DNA of 64,000 nt from Apoda limacodes (GCA_946406115.1 OX291547.1:3415001-3479000), one strand, 5' to 3'; positions 12,401 to 25,091 are shown, numbered from the stretch's first letter. The notes: generated by a model not told the origin, from the letters alone. Program-made: numbers and translations.

Positions 12401-14720
12401 GGACCACAGTGAATGGGGTTTTCTTAGCGGTGAACGCGCAGACTTGTATCTTTGAAGGGTTGAATCGGACCAAGTTTTCCCGTCCCCAGTCAGAGACCTT
12501 GGACAGACCGATCTCGATTTGAGACACAAGTTCTTCACGTTTTTCCTCCGCAACAGAACGAGGGATGCTTGAACGACCCGTGTTATAAGTGTCTCCAGTA
12601 CTGTCATCTGCATAGCAATGTATGTTGTTGATCTCCAACATATCATTGATGTGCAGTAGAAACAGCGTAGGAGACAGCACAGAGCCTTGTGGGACACCAG
12701 CATTAATGTCCATGCTATCAGAGCAACCACCGTCAACTACGGCTCGTATGCGTCTACCGGACAAAAAGCTAGCCACCCATTTGCACAAACCCTCGGGCAC
12801 TCCGTAAGATGGCAGCTTCCGAAGACCCCGGTGCCAGACCCGATCGAACGCCTTCGCTATGTCCAGGCTACATGCCAATGCCTCCCCCCGAACTCTGAAT
12901 GGCTAGTGCCCATCGGTGTGTGAGATACACAAAAAGGTCACCAGTGGAGCGACCGTTGCGAAAGCCATATTGACGGTCGCTGATCAGGTCATGTTTTCTA
13001 GGTATCTCAAAAGCTGTGTGTTGATCACACGCTCCATCACCTTGGAGAGGAGAGAGGTAATAGCGATAGGCCTGTAATTCGATGGATCTGATCTATCGCC
13101 CTTTTTGGGCACCGGGTGCACATTCGCAGTCTTCCATGAAGACGGAAATTGCCTAGTATGGTAGGAAAGCGCGAAGCGAATTTCAAGCTTTACAGCAGTA
13201 AGGTCTCTAGAACAGAAATTGGTTAGAAGCAAAGCTGGTATTGATCTGGGTATGTAAATGCATGTTCTCGGTTAAAGAGCTGAGATTTTGTGTAGCAACT
13301 TACCCCGATGTTGTTAAGACCACATATAGTGTCTCCTTTAATCCACGGCTCCCGAATTATGGCTACAGTCTTCTGGTCAACCTCCAGCAGTTTACGTAGG
13401 GTAGCCGCTGCAATTAATTTGCGCTGGAGGTTGGTTTGGATTACGTTAATCTGATAGAGTCCCGAGAATTTTACTGTCCAGGGTCTCCCCATCGGATGAC
13501 GTGTTGTCGCCGTCATCTATGTCAGGTGTGAAATCCGTGTTTAGGTCCATAGGTGCCAGTTTTGAGGCAGCTAAGCCTGAGGTACTTCGGCCGGCAGATA
13601 GTGGTGCCTGGCTGGTGACTTCAGCTTCGTTTCTGTTGAGTTCAGCTGAGGATTCTGTCTCCGCCGAGTCACCCCCACCGCCAGCAGTGCCATACCTAAT
13701 GTAAACACTGCTAGAGATGAAGGCAACACGTCGTTCTCTTTCCAGAACCGTTGCCACCTCCCATTCTGGAATTCGCGCTTCGTTGCTTTGCGCGGTCAGC
13801 ATACGAAGGGTTCTTTTTAGGTCTACTCTGATTGATTTCGGTAAATACAGCGAGGCGCGGACTCGTTTCTGACTGTCGAATAGCAGTCAGTTTGGTTCCC
13901 AAAATTGGTGACTGTAAGTGGTTTGGAACCAGGTTAGTGCGCCTTCTGCTACGATAGGATTCCCTCTAAATGCGGGGTTCGAAAGGTGGCTCGTTGTTTG
14001 TTGGTAAGGCAAGCGCTGCTTCGATGATTCTTTTCTCAATAGAGAGTTCAAGCTGCTGTGCTTGTTCTAGTTGCTGGTGTGGCAGCAATGGCTATAAGCA
14101 AGTGCGTTTTGCTCGCATCTGCATAGCTGGTTGTTGCCTTCCTCGGTGTAGGATCTAGCTTGGCGCGTTTCGGCCCATCCCTTCGTGACAAGGTATCTCC
14201 CTGTTCGCCTTTGTGGGCGGTACGGGGTTTCCCGATTGTTCAGGGAAATTCGCTACATGGCGTGATCCGCGTTTGTTGGGTCCGCTTTTGCGTTATTTCT
14301 TCGGACCTGTTGTGGTTGCGATTAGTTGGGTTGGCCTTGTGTTATCTCTAACTCGCTCCAGAAGTTCACTTTGGAGAGCCTCAGACGCCACCCCGTCCAG
14401 TGCATCGTGCTGTTCAGTCAAGATCGCGTTAGCCGTCATATTAGGCCTGTTTGCCGATTGTGTGGTTCCCGCGCGTCCTTATTCAGGTACATTCAGGTCA
14501 GCGAGTGCCTTGGCTCCAGGGGCTGCTGACTCCACAGAGTTGACATTCGCATTTCTGCGTCCGTCTATTTGGCGTGGTGCAAACTGCCAGAAGGCGTTTG
14601 AGATGATTTGGGTGCTGGGCATAGCATCAGCTAGTTCGCGCAGATTCAGTGCGTAGATCTGTGAAAAATATTGTAAACGAACGCATGACAGTTTGTTACA
14701 GATGATACTAAAATTTTGAT
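9430..14720 (-). mobile_element. Non-LTR element B (RNase H type), split by element C
   Basis: A long dead non-LTR element reads right to left. Lys/Ser-rich ORF1-like remnants (about 14700-13450) are followed by the start of the endonuclease (13450-13250, NVIQTNLQRKLIAA..IIREPWI). The endonuclease resumes at 11692 after the inserted element C (LASVYMPIDEELPS..IISADANAH), followed by its linker to about 11085. Then come RT blocks (10549-10346, GCLQGGVFSPLLWN; 10288-10049) and an RNase H-like C-terminus (9776-9546, GRCPLSKHLFSIGI). The order ORF1-EN-RT-RNase H and GxxQGGVxSPLLWN point to the R1/I/Jockey group. Every domain has stops or frameshifts. Confidence 0.75.
11693..13246 (-). mobile_element. 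Non-LTR element C inserted into element B
   Basis: Minus-strand CR1/Jockey-like copy lacking its 5' half. From the right: RT fingers at 13232-12984 (FPSSWKTANVHPVPKKGD, NYRPIAITSLLSKV), then a frame break. Next is a 272-aa frame at 12878-12060 with DIAKAFDRVWH, GVPQGSVLSPTLFLL and the catalytic CYADD, then the C-terminal part (12090-11752). The 3' end is the conserved block CACCTTAGTGGTATAAAA at 11693-11720, with an A-tail. The same 3' end recurs at 40243-40310, 50955-51020 and 57785-57873. Its boundaries cut the endonuclease of element B, so C is the younger insertion. Confidence 0.8.
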
Positions 14721-14740
14721 AATTGTGATACAAATGCTAA
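14664..14740. repeat. Fragment of the GGGCGCGTTCG MITE family
   Basis: These 75 bp (ATTGTAAACGAACGCATG..TTTGTTACA..AAAATTTTGAT) repeat what is found inside the full copy immediately to the right (about 14938-15000). A truncated copy therefore sits directly against an intact one. Confidence 0.65.
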
Positions 14741-15071
14741 GGGCGCGTTCGTTTTGGGATGCAGAATCGTTATTTTCATTACTTGGTTGACGTACACACA
14801 CTACGATATAACACACACACCCTACCATACACAATGAATATGTATAGGCAGTTTGACAGATTAACACAAAAACCCCACCTCCGGACAAGGGTCTAAAGTT
14901 TCACTTTTAAAGGGCAAAAGTGACAAAAATAACAAAAATATTGTAAACGAACGCATGACAGTTTGTTACAACAATACTAAAATTTTGATATTTTTAACAC
15001 CAATGCAAAACGACAGGATCACAGGATGACAGTTGACAAAAATGATTCTGCATCCCAATACGAACGCGCCC
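14741..15071. mobile_element. MITE with 28-bp terminal inverted repeats
   Basis: The element starts GGGCGCGTTCGTTTTGGGAT and ends with the inverted form GATTCTGCATCCCAATAC..GCGCCC. Over 28 bp the ends differ at one position. No protein is encoded, so it would need a transposase in trans. A second, 439-bp member with the same ends lies just upstream of mRpS11 (44766-45204). No convincing target duplication is visible. Confidence 0.8.
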
Positions 15072-15239
15072 ATGTGCTATTATTTATAATAATTTATAAT
15101 TAAAGCTATTTGGAGTTTTGGCGCGAATCTCAAGAAGGAGTGGTGTTTTTTTCTGTTTAATTTTTCTGAATTCATTTAGTGACTTTCGATGTATATATTT
15201 TAGCAAAGTTTTACGAAAGCGTGTTAAGAATTGTGCAGC

Positions 15240-15460
15240 GAAGGCTCATGAATAGTGAATTATGAAGAAATAAGCAGGAGGATGTCGGAGGATCCACACC
15301 AAATCTCCCGCCCAATCTTGGGACTTGAAAACGAGGACGCGCGGTAACGCCCGCGCCACGATATGGTATAATATAATTGACTTTGACTCTGGCAAATGCA
15401 TAAATGGTCTGCTAAGACCGTGCGAGCCCATTATAATAATAAAAAAAAAAAAAAAAAATT
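15240..15460 (+). repeat. SINE-like repeat with poly(A) tail
   Basis: A 200-bp segment ends in about 18 A's at 15441-15458. On the minus strand it contains GTTTTCAAGTCCC, which resembles a tRNA B box, but the A-tail is on the + strand, so the tRNA origin is unproven. It lies about 150 bp before the PRCC start codon. Confidence 0.45.
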
Positions 15461-15607
15461 AAAGCTATTTGTTTATTTTAGGTTTCAAGTACAGACAGAG
15501 AATAGTATGCAATTATCAAAGAGAATATAATCACTACCTTTTATAGTAATTATACCAAAAGGAAAGACTACATACTTACAATCTCAAAAACTAATATATC
15601 GGTCATA

Positions 15608-18600
15608 ATGGCCTTAGTTGCTTACGATAACAGTGATTCAAGTGAATTTGAAGATGATTCCATTGATAGCGAGGAAAATGCTACAAAACTAGGTATTGTT
15701 AAGAGATCTAACATAAAATACTGTCAATAACATTATTACGCCGCGTCGTCAAAATACGGTCGCCAATTTATCAATTCATTAAATGTGATTTTTAAGACTA
15801 AAACTGCTATTTATAAATTGACGGAGTATTTTATATTTACACAAATTAACAAACGTTGCCTAGCAACAAAAAGTATTTAGTATTATTATTATAAGTCTTC
15901 TGACTTAATTAACGCCACAAAAAAAAAAAATAATACTTTAATATATTAAGTAAAGTAAGGCATTGTAGGGTAAAACATCCTAATCTCGGCCCAGCCTAAG
16001 TTCGCCACCTAAAACATTTAAGCTTATAGTTAGGTCCAAATTCCATGTAGGTGAAAGATTTTGGCATCAACCACGATTTTATTAAATGTAGTTTTGATAT
16101 GTATGCAATATGGTGTAATGTTGTACACAGTGGTTCAGTATATAGAAGTCGGTAAAGATCAGCACCGTGCATTTCTATAACTGGTTAAGCTGAAAACAAC
16201 AATGGATACCACTCTGAATATGTGTTTTTGACTATACTAGCTTACAATAGTTTTCCTATTGCTTCAGTAAAATAACTATGTAAAAGATATTTTGCTTCTT
16301 AATTTAATTGTTTACTTAAATTCACTACAGAGAAATAATGGGGCTGGTGTTAGGATGCTTATTTTAGTACAAAACTCTAATTTTAGCCTCAGGTGGAGAC
16401 ATGTATGTAACAGCGATTTTATAATTTGAATGGCTTTATTAGTATCCTAAGGCCCTTTAAGTTTACTTTTGTAGGGAGTTTATTACCTGTTAATTGAATG
16501 ACCAAAGTTCGGCCGCCATAAAATGTCAGTTACTATACTATTTTAATAGACTATGAAAATCATGGCCAGCATTAGACCACTCTAACAATCTAAGCTTAAC
16601 CAGCTTCACTTGTTTCATCTTACTGTGTAGAACAGTGTGTTTATAATTATGTACTATAATACACAAAGCTGTTTGTCACACTAAGATGCTGGTTACTGTT
16701 GAAAATTTTAATAGTTTATTTCATTTTATTTATTACTAGTCAATTTCAGTTTTTATTTAAAAATAATAAGAAAATACCTACATAACCTAATATAATTTCT
16801 ATAATACAACTGTCAAGTCTATTGATATAATGCCTTATTTACAACTTAGAACACCATTTACTGGCCAACATAAGTTTAAAAGAAGGGAATTGTTAGGTAA
16901 AAGGTAGCCAATATTAGGGAAATTTGCTCTTCAAAACTTGAAACGCTTAATGTAGTTTATTAGAAATGTAATCACTAAATACAGAAAGTGAAAATGTTGA
17001 ATAGCCAGTCAGTGCAAATTCTTTGGTGGATAACTTCAAGGTTCAGGCATGGTTAAGACTAAAAGTTGCATTTTACCTTAAGGCTCATACATTTGGGCAC
17101 TTTACCCAGTGAATTTCAAGAATTTATGGATAAATACTGTAAACCAAGGTAGTAGGTACTCAAATCATGCAATTAAGGGTAGTACAGCGGCTTATCATAT
17201 CAACTGCAACTCTCAGGGAACTTGCGTAACATCAAAGCTCTGTTGCTAACACATTCTGATATTAAAAAAAATTATGTGTTTGGTATACTTGTGACATTTA
17301 TATTGTGGATTATGTGCAATTTTACCATACCAGGCTGACCCACTAGCTGCTATGATTTTGGCTTCAGTTGATGAAATGGAAACTGTTGTTTGTTTGTGGC
17401 TTCTCCAACTTATAGCAGTTCCAGAGAATAAGCTCTAGATGTAGCTCTTTCAGAAGTATGGACTCCTCCATGATCTGCACTGCTGTAGCAAATTCAGTAG
17501 AAAGAACAATTATTTAACCAACTTCAAAAAAAAGGAGGTTCTCAACTTGTATGTTTGTTTGCGATTATCTCCCGTTTGGCTGAACTGATTTTGATGTGGT
17601 TTTCAGAAAAGTATTTGTAACATTTTGGCGAATGTTTTGGTATACAACAAATGGATACCCTGTGACATTATTCCAATGGATCTATTATAGTCCAGTTGAA
17701 ACAGACATTTGACGTCCTAAGGAACATTAAAGAGTATTTAAAATTTATGAATAAATAAAAACTTTACTTAAAAAAAACAGAATTGAATGATCTACTGACC
17801 TATTTTCACTATAAAACTTACCGTTTTCGAGAAAAATGGAAAGAATCTAAATTTGATATGTTTAACCTCGCATAATTTTTTTTGCAGATCTAAGATCAAT
17901 GGGAACTTTTGACATGTTATTTATAATGATGTATTTAACGTCTCTGCCAATTTTCAGCTCTATGCGAATTTTGGCTAAGTTATGACTTATTTTGTCTATT
18001 TTGACTGGATTATTATTATTTAAGCGATAAATAAGTTCGACTCAACAGATTTTTGTTGAAACGGTTTATTTTACCTACAATATTGAAGTATTTTTACGAG
18101 CAGAAATATTTAGTCACCTACATAAACTAGTAAAGATAGCTTTGTGGAAAAAAGTTTTTATTTATTCATAAATAATTAAATACTCTTTAATGTTCCCGGA
18201 CTTCACAGAGCTATCATAAGTTATTTCGGAAATATTGTCGTCTATCTAAGTGACTAGTAATTTATCAACTTCCAGAAAAGAGGAGGTTCTTAATTTGTCG
18301 GATTTTTTTTTATGTATCTTTTAGGCCTTGACTGATTAGGAAGATTCTTTTTTTGTTTAGAAGGGTATACTTCCCGGGTGGTCCTATGGTCATCAGGTCA
18401 GTATGTAATGATGGGATTTTTTAGTGCATGAGAAAATAAGTCAATAGGTCACTTAAAAATAAAAAATTTAAAACTTTTAACAAAAACAAGAACTTAAAAA
18501 AATGCAATAAAAAGGTAAAAATACTTATTTTAAAAATCCTATCTAAATTACAGTCTGAAGTTGGTGTCTATATCTCTAACAGTTTATAACACACTTCATT

Positions 18601-21600
18601 TGCACGACACCAACTTACTTACCTAGCATGACATCCTTCCAAGTTTTTACTTCCATGAGTCACAAAAAAGTAACTATTTGCTAGTAATTAATTTTAGTCA
18701 AGTGACATGATTTACTTTACATTACAGAGCCAACAGTTTCAAAGCCATCAACAGAATTGAAAAGCGATGATGGTGAAGGTACTACCTTATTCCACCTTCT
18801 GCCTCAACCTGCTAATATGAAAAAATCCTTTCTTGAAGAAGATGATGAATTTCTCCACAAGAAAGAGACAGCATCAAATATTGTGAAACCAAAAGCGAAA
18901 ATAACTGTACCATCTCTAAGTGATGTGAGATTATTTATTACTTGTAGTATTGGATGATTTTTCTGCTTTCACCTCTACAGCTGTCTTCAGTCGTATTTTT
19001 AAAAAAGAGGTCTAATTCGTTTTCTTATAAATCTGTTTCTGAGGTTACAATATCTTTTTCTCTGTACTCATACTTACTAAATACTATAAACAAATTTTAG
19101 AAAAATATAAACATTTTTTTTTTATTTCAGTTTAAAGATGTGGATGTCAGTACACCAAGTGTCAAGCCTAAATTAAGTAACGGGGTTAGTTTAATTATAA
19201 AATAATTTTACTTACAAATACCTGTTTAATTAGAAACACAGATTAAATACTTAATATTTATTCATATTTTAGAAAAAATCGGGACTGCTAAGTATGTTAC
19301 CACAACCAAGGTATGCAGCAATATCTACAAAATCTTTGATACCTCAGATAGTTTCACAAAAACCAAAAAATGACACTGCAAAGAAAAAAGTACCACTTCC
19401 TGTATCCCTGAAAAAAACCGACTCTGTGAAAAAAGCCTTAGGTATAAATTATTCAGATGATAGCGACAATGACGAAGAAGTTGAAAATGACTTCTTCTCA
19501 ATAAATAAAATAATGGAGATTCCAGCTGGCGAATTACCGTTAGACATAGAATCTATATCAAAAGAAATCTCAAAAACAAAACATAAAAAACCGCGGAGCA
19601 TAGAGTCTTATTTTAAAAAGGATGATGTAAATGCACAACTGGATCATGCAGAACCTAGTAGCTCGGAGTATTATGAAAGTGGGGATTCAAACACAAATGA
19701 TGTGCATCTCAGCAGCAACAGTAATGACGTAGTCTTGGATGATGAAGCAGTAAGTGCTGAATAATTTAATATTTTGAATATATGGCATGTTTGTATGTAT
19801 CAACATCAAACATCGCAAACTTGACTGGGCCAGTGATTTTTGTTGTATTCCTAAATTTATATTGTGAGTCAGTACGTAGGTACCTAAAATTTCTATTTAC
19901 TATTCCAGATTCTCAAACTCTGCGGCGCGCGTGGCAAGAGAAAGCGTGAGAACATCCAGATAGTGGATGTGAACCAACAAGAGGTCCTGGCGGACGCGCG
20001 CGAGTGGCTTCTCAAAGGGCTGATGGACGACACTAGCACGCGCGTCTCCGCTAGCAAGAAGCGAGGTCACGAACCCACGAGCCAACAAAAGAGAAAACAC
20101 CAAATTACATACTTAGCACATCAGGTAGTCAGCATGTTTTACTTAACCTAATTTATGTCTGTCTATCTTTGATAGGACGCTAATTTATTTACTACTATAC
20201 CCAGTGTGTAGACGTATAAACATTGATATAATTGTAAATGTGAATGATTTGTGTATTTTGGAAGGTTAGCACGAATTGTACACCAATGGATACTGTTTAT
20301 CATTACAGCTTTATAAAATTATTTAATCATGTCCGTTGACGCAGTGACAGCAGGAGCATGTGTGAACCTTTTATCTCTGGTTCATGCAGTTACTTCACTA
20401 CAGTAATAGTAGGCGCCCTAAGCATTGTGACCTTGCACATTGTAAAACAGAACATGAAGCTTGGCACAGATGATCATTAGGTAATACCAAGTTAATTTAG
20501 CCTGGTTCCCCCCTCCTGGGGTGGGGAGGGGCTTGCGCTAAGAGCGCCCACACCGGGCGTCGGAAAAATTATCTACAAGATCCTAGCGACCTACGATGAC
20601 AATATTTACCAACATTTCTTTTCGTTTTCGTGTAAATAAATGACAAGGTATTCATTTAATGGCTCTAAATTGCATGTTTTCATAGTGAATAATGGAAAAA
20701 TAATAAAAATGTGAAAAAAACATATATTTTTCTTAGGTTCAAAGAGCTCTAGAATAAAAACGGGTATATATTTACGAATAAAAAAAATACTATAGGAAAG
20801 ACTTATACATTATACATAGTTATTTTACAAATTAAACTATAAAAAAAATAATAAACATTACGCGGAATGCGCCAGCGGCCCGCGACTTAATGATGCACGA
20901 TTTACCGTATCGCATTTGCCGTCGCACAAACAAAGTTACATGCATTTTAAATTTTGTTTTTTGCATTTGCGAACAAGTTCGTGCATTTTTTTTGTATTTG
21001 CACTTTGTAAGCTCGAGGAAAGCTTGTGATGCTATGGGTTTGGTAGACCGAGTTGGCACCTAAAGGTTGTTCTTTTTCGTCCATACCCATTGATCGGGAA
21101 TATCTTTCTATATTACACTGATACAGCGCGTCTTCTGTTGGCGAAATATTTTCGAGTTGCCTATGTCTTTAAGGTTCCGTACCTCAAAATGAAAAAAAGG
21201 ATACCTTATAGGATCACTTCCTAGTCCGTTTGTCTATCTGTCAAACCACTTTTTCTCAGGAACGCGTGAAGTTATCAAGTTGAAATAATATCAAATACTA
21301 AGACGGACCTTGAAGCTGTAAAAAAACTAAGATTCTAAGTCAACGCATTTAAAATACGGCCGAAGTTGCATATTTTGACATTCACGAACAAATCAAAACC
21401 TATAGGGTATTTCCCGTTGTCCTAGAATCATGAACTTTGGCAAGAAGCAAGATGTAACATCAAAAATATAGGAAAAAAATCCCAGAACGGTGCGCGAGCC
21501 AAAATTGCACTTGGCCGTTTTTTTTGCGAAATAATTTCCTGCGACACTCGTAAACTTTGGTGATATCGCTGGATCTAAAATACATAACATTTTACTTACT

Positions 21601-24600
21601 ACTTATTATTAATATATGCTCGTTATTTATTTAAAGTTATTTACTGATATTTATCTCTTTTTTTTATATCACTCACCTGTCGTACATAGTTACAACAAAC
21701 TATTCAATATTTTATATTTACTAGTTATTTTACCCTGTAAAAACATTTCATATCCTTTAGTAACGTCAGGAAATTAATTGCTTCAAATGCGAAAGTGACT
21801 CCTATATATAAATCAAGTCCCAAAAATTTACCCTAGAAACTATAAACCGATCTTAGTTCTTCCAGTTATTACTAAAATATTTGAAAAAATACTATACACT
21901 CGACTAAAAGCATTTCTCGATTTAAAATCAAATTAAACTCCATCACCACTCTATCAGCAACAATTGATCTTATAACGAATATCACAAACAAATAGTGCTT
22001 GGTGTCTTTGTAGACTTAAAAAGCGTTTGACACCGTTAGCCACAACCTGCTATTAGAAAAACTAAAGAAAATTGGCATTTCTGGCCTAGCATACAACATT
22101 TTTGAATCATAACTATCACATAGGTGCCAACTTGTGAAACTTGGGGATTATCAAAGTACCTTCAAACCCATCACATGTGGCGTACCCCAGGGATCAATTC
22201 TACGCCCGCTTTTGTTTTTAATATATAAACGATATTCATAAATTAGGATTAAAAGGTAACACAACTCTTTATGCGGATGACACCAGCTTATATTATGGTT
22301 ACTCCGTCACCACAACAATAGCTGAAGCACAAAGATATCTTGATTTACTAAATATCTGGATGCAATGCAACTTACAATTAATACGAAAACAACCAACTAC
22401 ATAATATAATCGGCAAAAAATAAAAAGGTACCTGCATCTTGACCACTAAAAATTAACAGTCAAATAATCAATGGACATGGGGTAGGGTAAAACATGAAAA
22501 ATACCTTGGCTTAACGTTAGAAAAATTCTAAACTTGGAAACCACGTATTGAAATAATTAAATTTAAATAAAGTCACTAACCGGCATTTATTGTATTAGTA
22601 GTTATCTACCTCGCAAGGTTAAATACGTAATTTATAACGGCCTCGTAAAACTGCATATTGACTTTTTGATTGAAATTTGGGAATCATCGTGCCTAGTGTG
22701 AGTTTTTAACGCTGCTATCGCTTCCGCGTCAATGAAATACGTGTATGGAAATAAAGAGCGCCTCTACAGGACGCGTTTCGGAACTATTTTTTCTCAATGA
22801 ATAAGCCAACGTAATAGTAGGGATACGAATACGCAAAAACTCACACTAAGCACACAGGTGCCAAAACTTACTTAAATTTAATACAGAGAACACAAAAGAA
22901 ACTTATAAAAGTAATGTTTAGTTACCATTATTTTTCACGATTTTTATACCGAAACAAAAATTTTAAACTGCTCTCAAACATACCATTACTATACATGCAT
23001 ATTGATACGAAAAAAAACCTCTACACGAACAAACATACACAAATAAAATAAATCCAAAAAATGCAATTAAGAAATGCCAATCACATAATATTACGTCCAC
23101 CAGGGACCAATAATGGAAAAAGTAGCATTTTGTATGATGGCTCAAAACTGTATAACAAAATTCCAAATGACATAAAAGAGTGTAAAACAATACACACATT
23201 TAAAAAACTACTGAAACAATATATTTTCAGATTTTTATATATTTTCATGTAATTTAATATGCAGTGGGTTTTGGGGGCGATAAATCGATGCGTGTTTTCA
23301 GGCAATGATAAACTGAAAAATATGACTTTCTGAAATCTATTGTCGAGTATTAATACTATTATTTTAACCGACACAGCAACACTAAAGCTACTTGTCAATA
23401 GATGACGTTGTTAAGCAACACTAAGCTTATTGAGAATAGATGCCGTTGTTAAAAAAAACGAGCAAAGCTCGGTCATCCAGGTACTGTTTATTTATATGCC
23501 TACCTGGAAGACCGAGCTTTGCTCGTATTTTTTAATAACGCCATCTATTATCAAGTCTGACAAAAATATGACTCTTCCTGACATCTATTGGCGAGTATTA
23601 ATACTATTATTTTTACCGATACAGCAACACTAAAGCTACTCGACAATAGATCTTCCAAGTACTGTTTGTTTATATGCCTAGTACCTGGAAGACGGAGCTA
23701 ATATCGCCATCTATTACCAAGTAGCTTTAGTGTAGCTTAACAACGCCATCTATTATCAAGTAAAGCGAATAATATATCAATACACAGCCCAAACTACTGG
23801 TTTTAGAAAACTAAAATTTTGCACCGAGGTTCCTGTTACAACGTAGGCGAGCACTAATAATGGATTTGTGGCGACATGACATCATCGCCAGTACGAGTGA
23901 TGACGTCATACAATCACCTCGATACTGGCCGATGCATTTTGTGGCGCCAGTCGTCAACGGACCGCGATCCCTTATAGACATAGGCTTGTCTATACACCCT
24001 GTCGTGCCTAGCCACATGTAACCAGAGTATTAAAAAGTTATGTAATGACATAAACATTTGCTATTCTAAATTGTATTAATTATCTTAAAACAGATTTCGT
24101 AAAATTCATCTCCTAAAGGGGGCTTGAATTTTATATGGAAAACAGAAAGCATTAAAATTAAAATGTGGCCTTGAAGTTGAATATTAAGATTGATGTGTTT
24201 TACAGTTTTTAGAAAATCAATTCTACTAGAGGGCGAAATAGGGGAGAAAAATTTGTGAGAATTCCGATACTTTTGTATTTAGAGACTCGGCACAGTTGTT
24301 CCTGTTATAATGTAGGTGAGCACTAAGAAAGGATTTTGCAAAAATCATCCTACAAGGATTAGGGTTGGAAGTTGTATGGAAATCTACTATTTTTGACAGG
24401 TTGATAATTACGATTAAGGTGTTTGACCATTTTGAACAATTATCCCCTAGAAGGAAAAATAGAGGATAAAAAGTTTACGAGAATTACGATATTTTTGTAG
24501 GAAAATTGTCAACGATTCATTCTTTTTCTAAAGTCAACGCGGTAGAAATAGCGGAAATAACCGTATTATACCTGTATAACTTTAACTCGTTATCAGATTG

Positions 24601-24723
24601 TGCTAGTCCTCTGTAACTTCACATTTTTTTTTTCAGGCTAAAGCCAATGAGGCAGAACTTCAGAATCAATGGGCAAACAACAGGTCGACAAAAAGAAAAA
24701 CTCAATCCAAATATGGTTTCTGA
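15608..24723 (+). CDS. PRCC: PRCC homologue (proline-rich nuclear protein), six exons
   Basis: Exons: 15608-15692, 18728-18924, 19131-19184, 19273-19749, 19909-20124, 24637-24723. All introns are GT-AG and the phases agree, giving 371 aa. Seen: the start MALVAYDNSDSSEFED, an acidic N-terminus; KSGLLSMLPQP near residue 115; GKRKREN, a likely nuclear signal, near 280; QQKRKHQITYLAHQ at 330-343; and the C-terminal RKTQSKYGF. Known: these blocks match the conserved C-terminus of human PRCC, a nuclear factor linked to pre-mRNA splicing and MAD2B that is fused to TFE3 in papillary renal carcinoma. The low-complexity middle (exon 4) is less conserved. Introns 2-4 are short (88-206 nt); introns 1 and 5 are swollen by repeats. 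A piggyBac starts 44 bp after the stop codon. Confidence 0.93.
15693..18727 (+). other. PRCC intron 1
   Basis: A 3.0-kb intron (GTATTG...TTACAG) with no exon or ORF of note. It holds the inverted-repeat element at 17722-18195 and two fragments of a repeat beginning ACTTC..AAA.GAGGTTCT (about 17518 and 18268). The rest is AT-rich. Confidence 0.8.
17722..18195. repeat. Inverted-repeat element, about 48-bp arms
   Basis: The left arm at 17722-17770 starts GAACATTAAAGAGTATTTAA. It is mirrored at 18149-18195, ending AATACTCTTTAATGTTC, with few mismatches. The 380-bp middle has no coding potential. The structure fits a MITE, but I see no certain target duplication. Confidence 0.65.
21170..21540 (+). 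repeat. Dispersed repeat GGTTCCGTAC...CACTTGGCCG
   Basis: It begins GGTTCCGTACCTCAAAA and ends GCACTTGGCCG followed by T's. Related but diverged copies are at about 63195-63470 (GGGTTCCGTACGCAAA...GCACTTGGCC) and 62490-62900 (ending CGCACTTGGCTGG). It encodes no protein. This kind of repeat is frequent in lepidopteran genomes; its transposon class is not evident from the sequence. Confidence 0.6.
21830..23255 (+). pseudogene. Dead LINE reverse transcriptase (family D)
   Basis: A CR1/L2-like RT remnant in the sense direction of PRCC. Readable blocks, with many frameshifts, are NYRPILVLPVITKIFEK, then INDIHKLGLKGNTTLYADD with the catalytic YADD near 22270, and the C-terminal segment ending at 23250 (LYNKIPNDIKECKTIHTF). 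The copy is 5'-truncated at about 21830 and interrupted by the MITE at 22696-22846. Confidence 0.8.
22696..22846. mobile_element. 151-bp MITE with TA duplication
   Basis: The ends GTGTGAGTTTTT and AAAAACTCACAC are perfect inverted repeats of 12 bp, flanked by TA at 22694-22695 and 22847-22848. It interrupts the dead RT. The TA duplication and short ends point to a Tc1/mariner-type non-autonomous element. Confidence 0.85.
23451..23533. repeat. Long hairpin in PRCC intron 5
   Basis: Arms of 33 nt (left contains CGAGCAAAGCTCGGTC; right contains GACCGAGCTTTGCTCG) close on a 17-nt loop with two or three mismatches. A decayed second version lies at about 23645-23700. If transcribed with the intron it would fold like a microRNA precursor, but the nearby relic suggests a small palindromic transposon. 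Confidence 0.75.
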
Positions 24724-24898
24724 AAGATGTTGTTCATATCAGATATTGTTGTAAATATGTTATTTAACCCTTTACTTGGCAAAAAATTTAAAGATAATTT
24801 AACTCATTTTTTTTAAATTATTTTTGTTATTATGACATCCAGATGTAAACAAAAATAATAAAAAAAAAATCGAACTTATGTTTTTCAGTATGTGATAT

Positions 24899-25091
24899 GT
24901 ATCTCTCAGGATACACTGCCAGGTCTGTACTGTTAATAAGTGGTGAAGAAAAAAAAACTATTTTGGCGTAGTTTTTAGGAATTATTTGTATTTAAAATAA
25001 TGTTGGGGTCAGCAGAAAATAAAACAAAAATCAAATTATTTATTAATAGTACTATTTATCTCACAAAGTATCTCACAGGATACATTGCCAG
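24899..25091 (+). repeat. piggyBac subterminal repeats
   Basis: GTATCTCTCAGGATACACTG at 24899-24918 and GTATCTCACAGGATACATTG at 25068-25087 are near-identical. A third version, GTATCTTGTCAGATACATTG, lies at 28269-28288 close to the right end, in the same orientation. Each unit has an internal GTATC/GATAC dyad. Subterminal motifs of this kind are often transposase binding sites in piggyBac elements; that role is inferred here. Confidence 0.75.
25018..25023 (+). terminator. AATAAA usable by PRCC, inside the piggyBac end
   Basis: First + strand AATAAA after the PRCC stop codon (24723), lying within the transposon. A second is at 25219-25224 with GT-rich sequence after it. Use by PRCC is inferred, not shown. 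Confidence 0.4.

Larger units (their letters stand above)
20125..24636 (+). other. PRCC intron 5
   Basis: A 4.5-kb intron (CAG|GTAGTC to TTTTTTTTTCAG) between the two most conserved exons. It contains a CTTGGCCG-type repeat at 21170-21540, a dead LINE at 21830-23255 with a MITE inside, a strong hairpin at 23451-23533, and degenerate repeats from 23540 to 24500. No additional exon was found. Confidence 0.85.

Noticed and set aside
13501..13704. 67-codon + strand ORF
   Set aside because: Shadow of the element B ORF1/endonuclease region on the minus strand.
14160..14656. Overlapping + strand ORFs of 60-150 codons
   Set aside because: They are antisense to the ORF1-like remnant of element B; no recognisable domain and no splice or start context.
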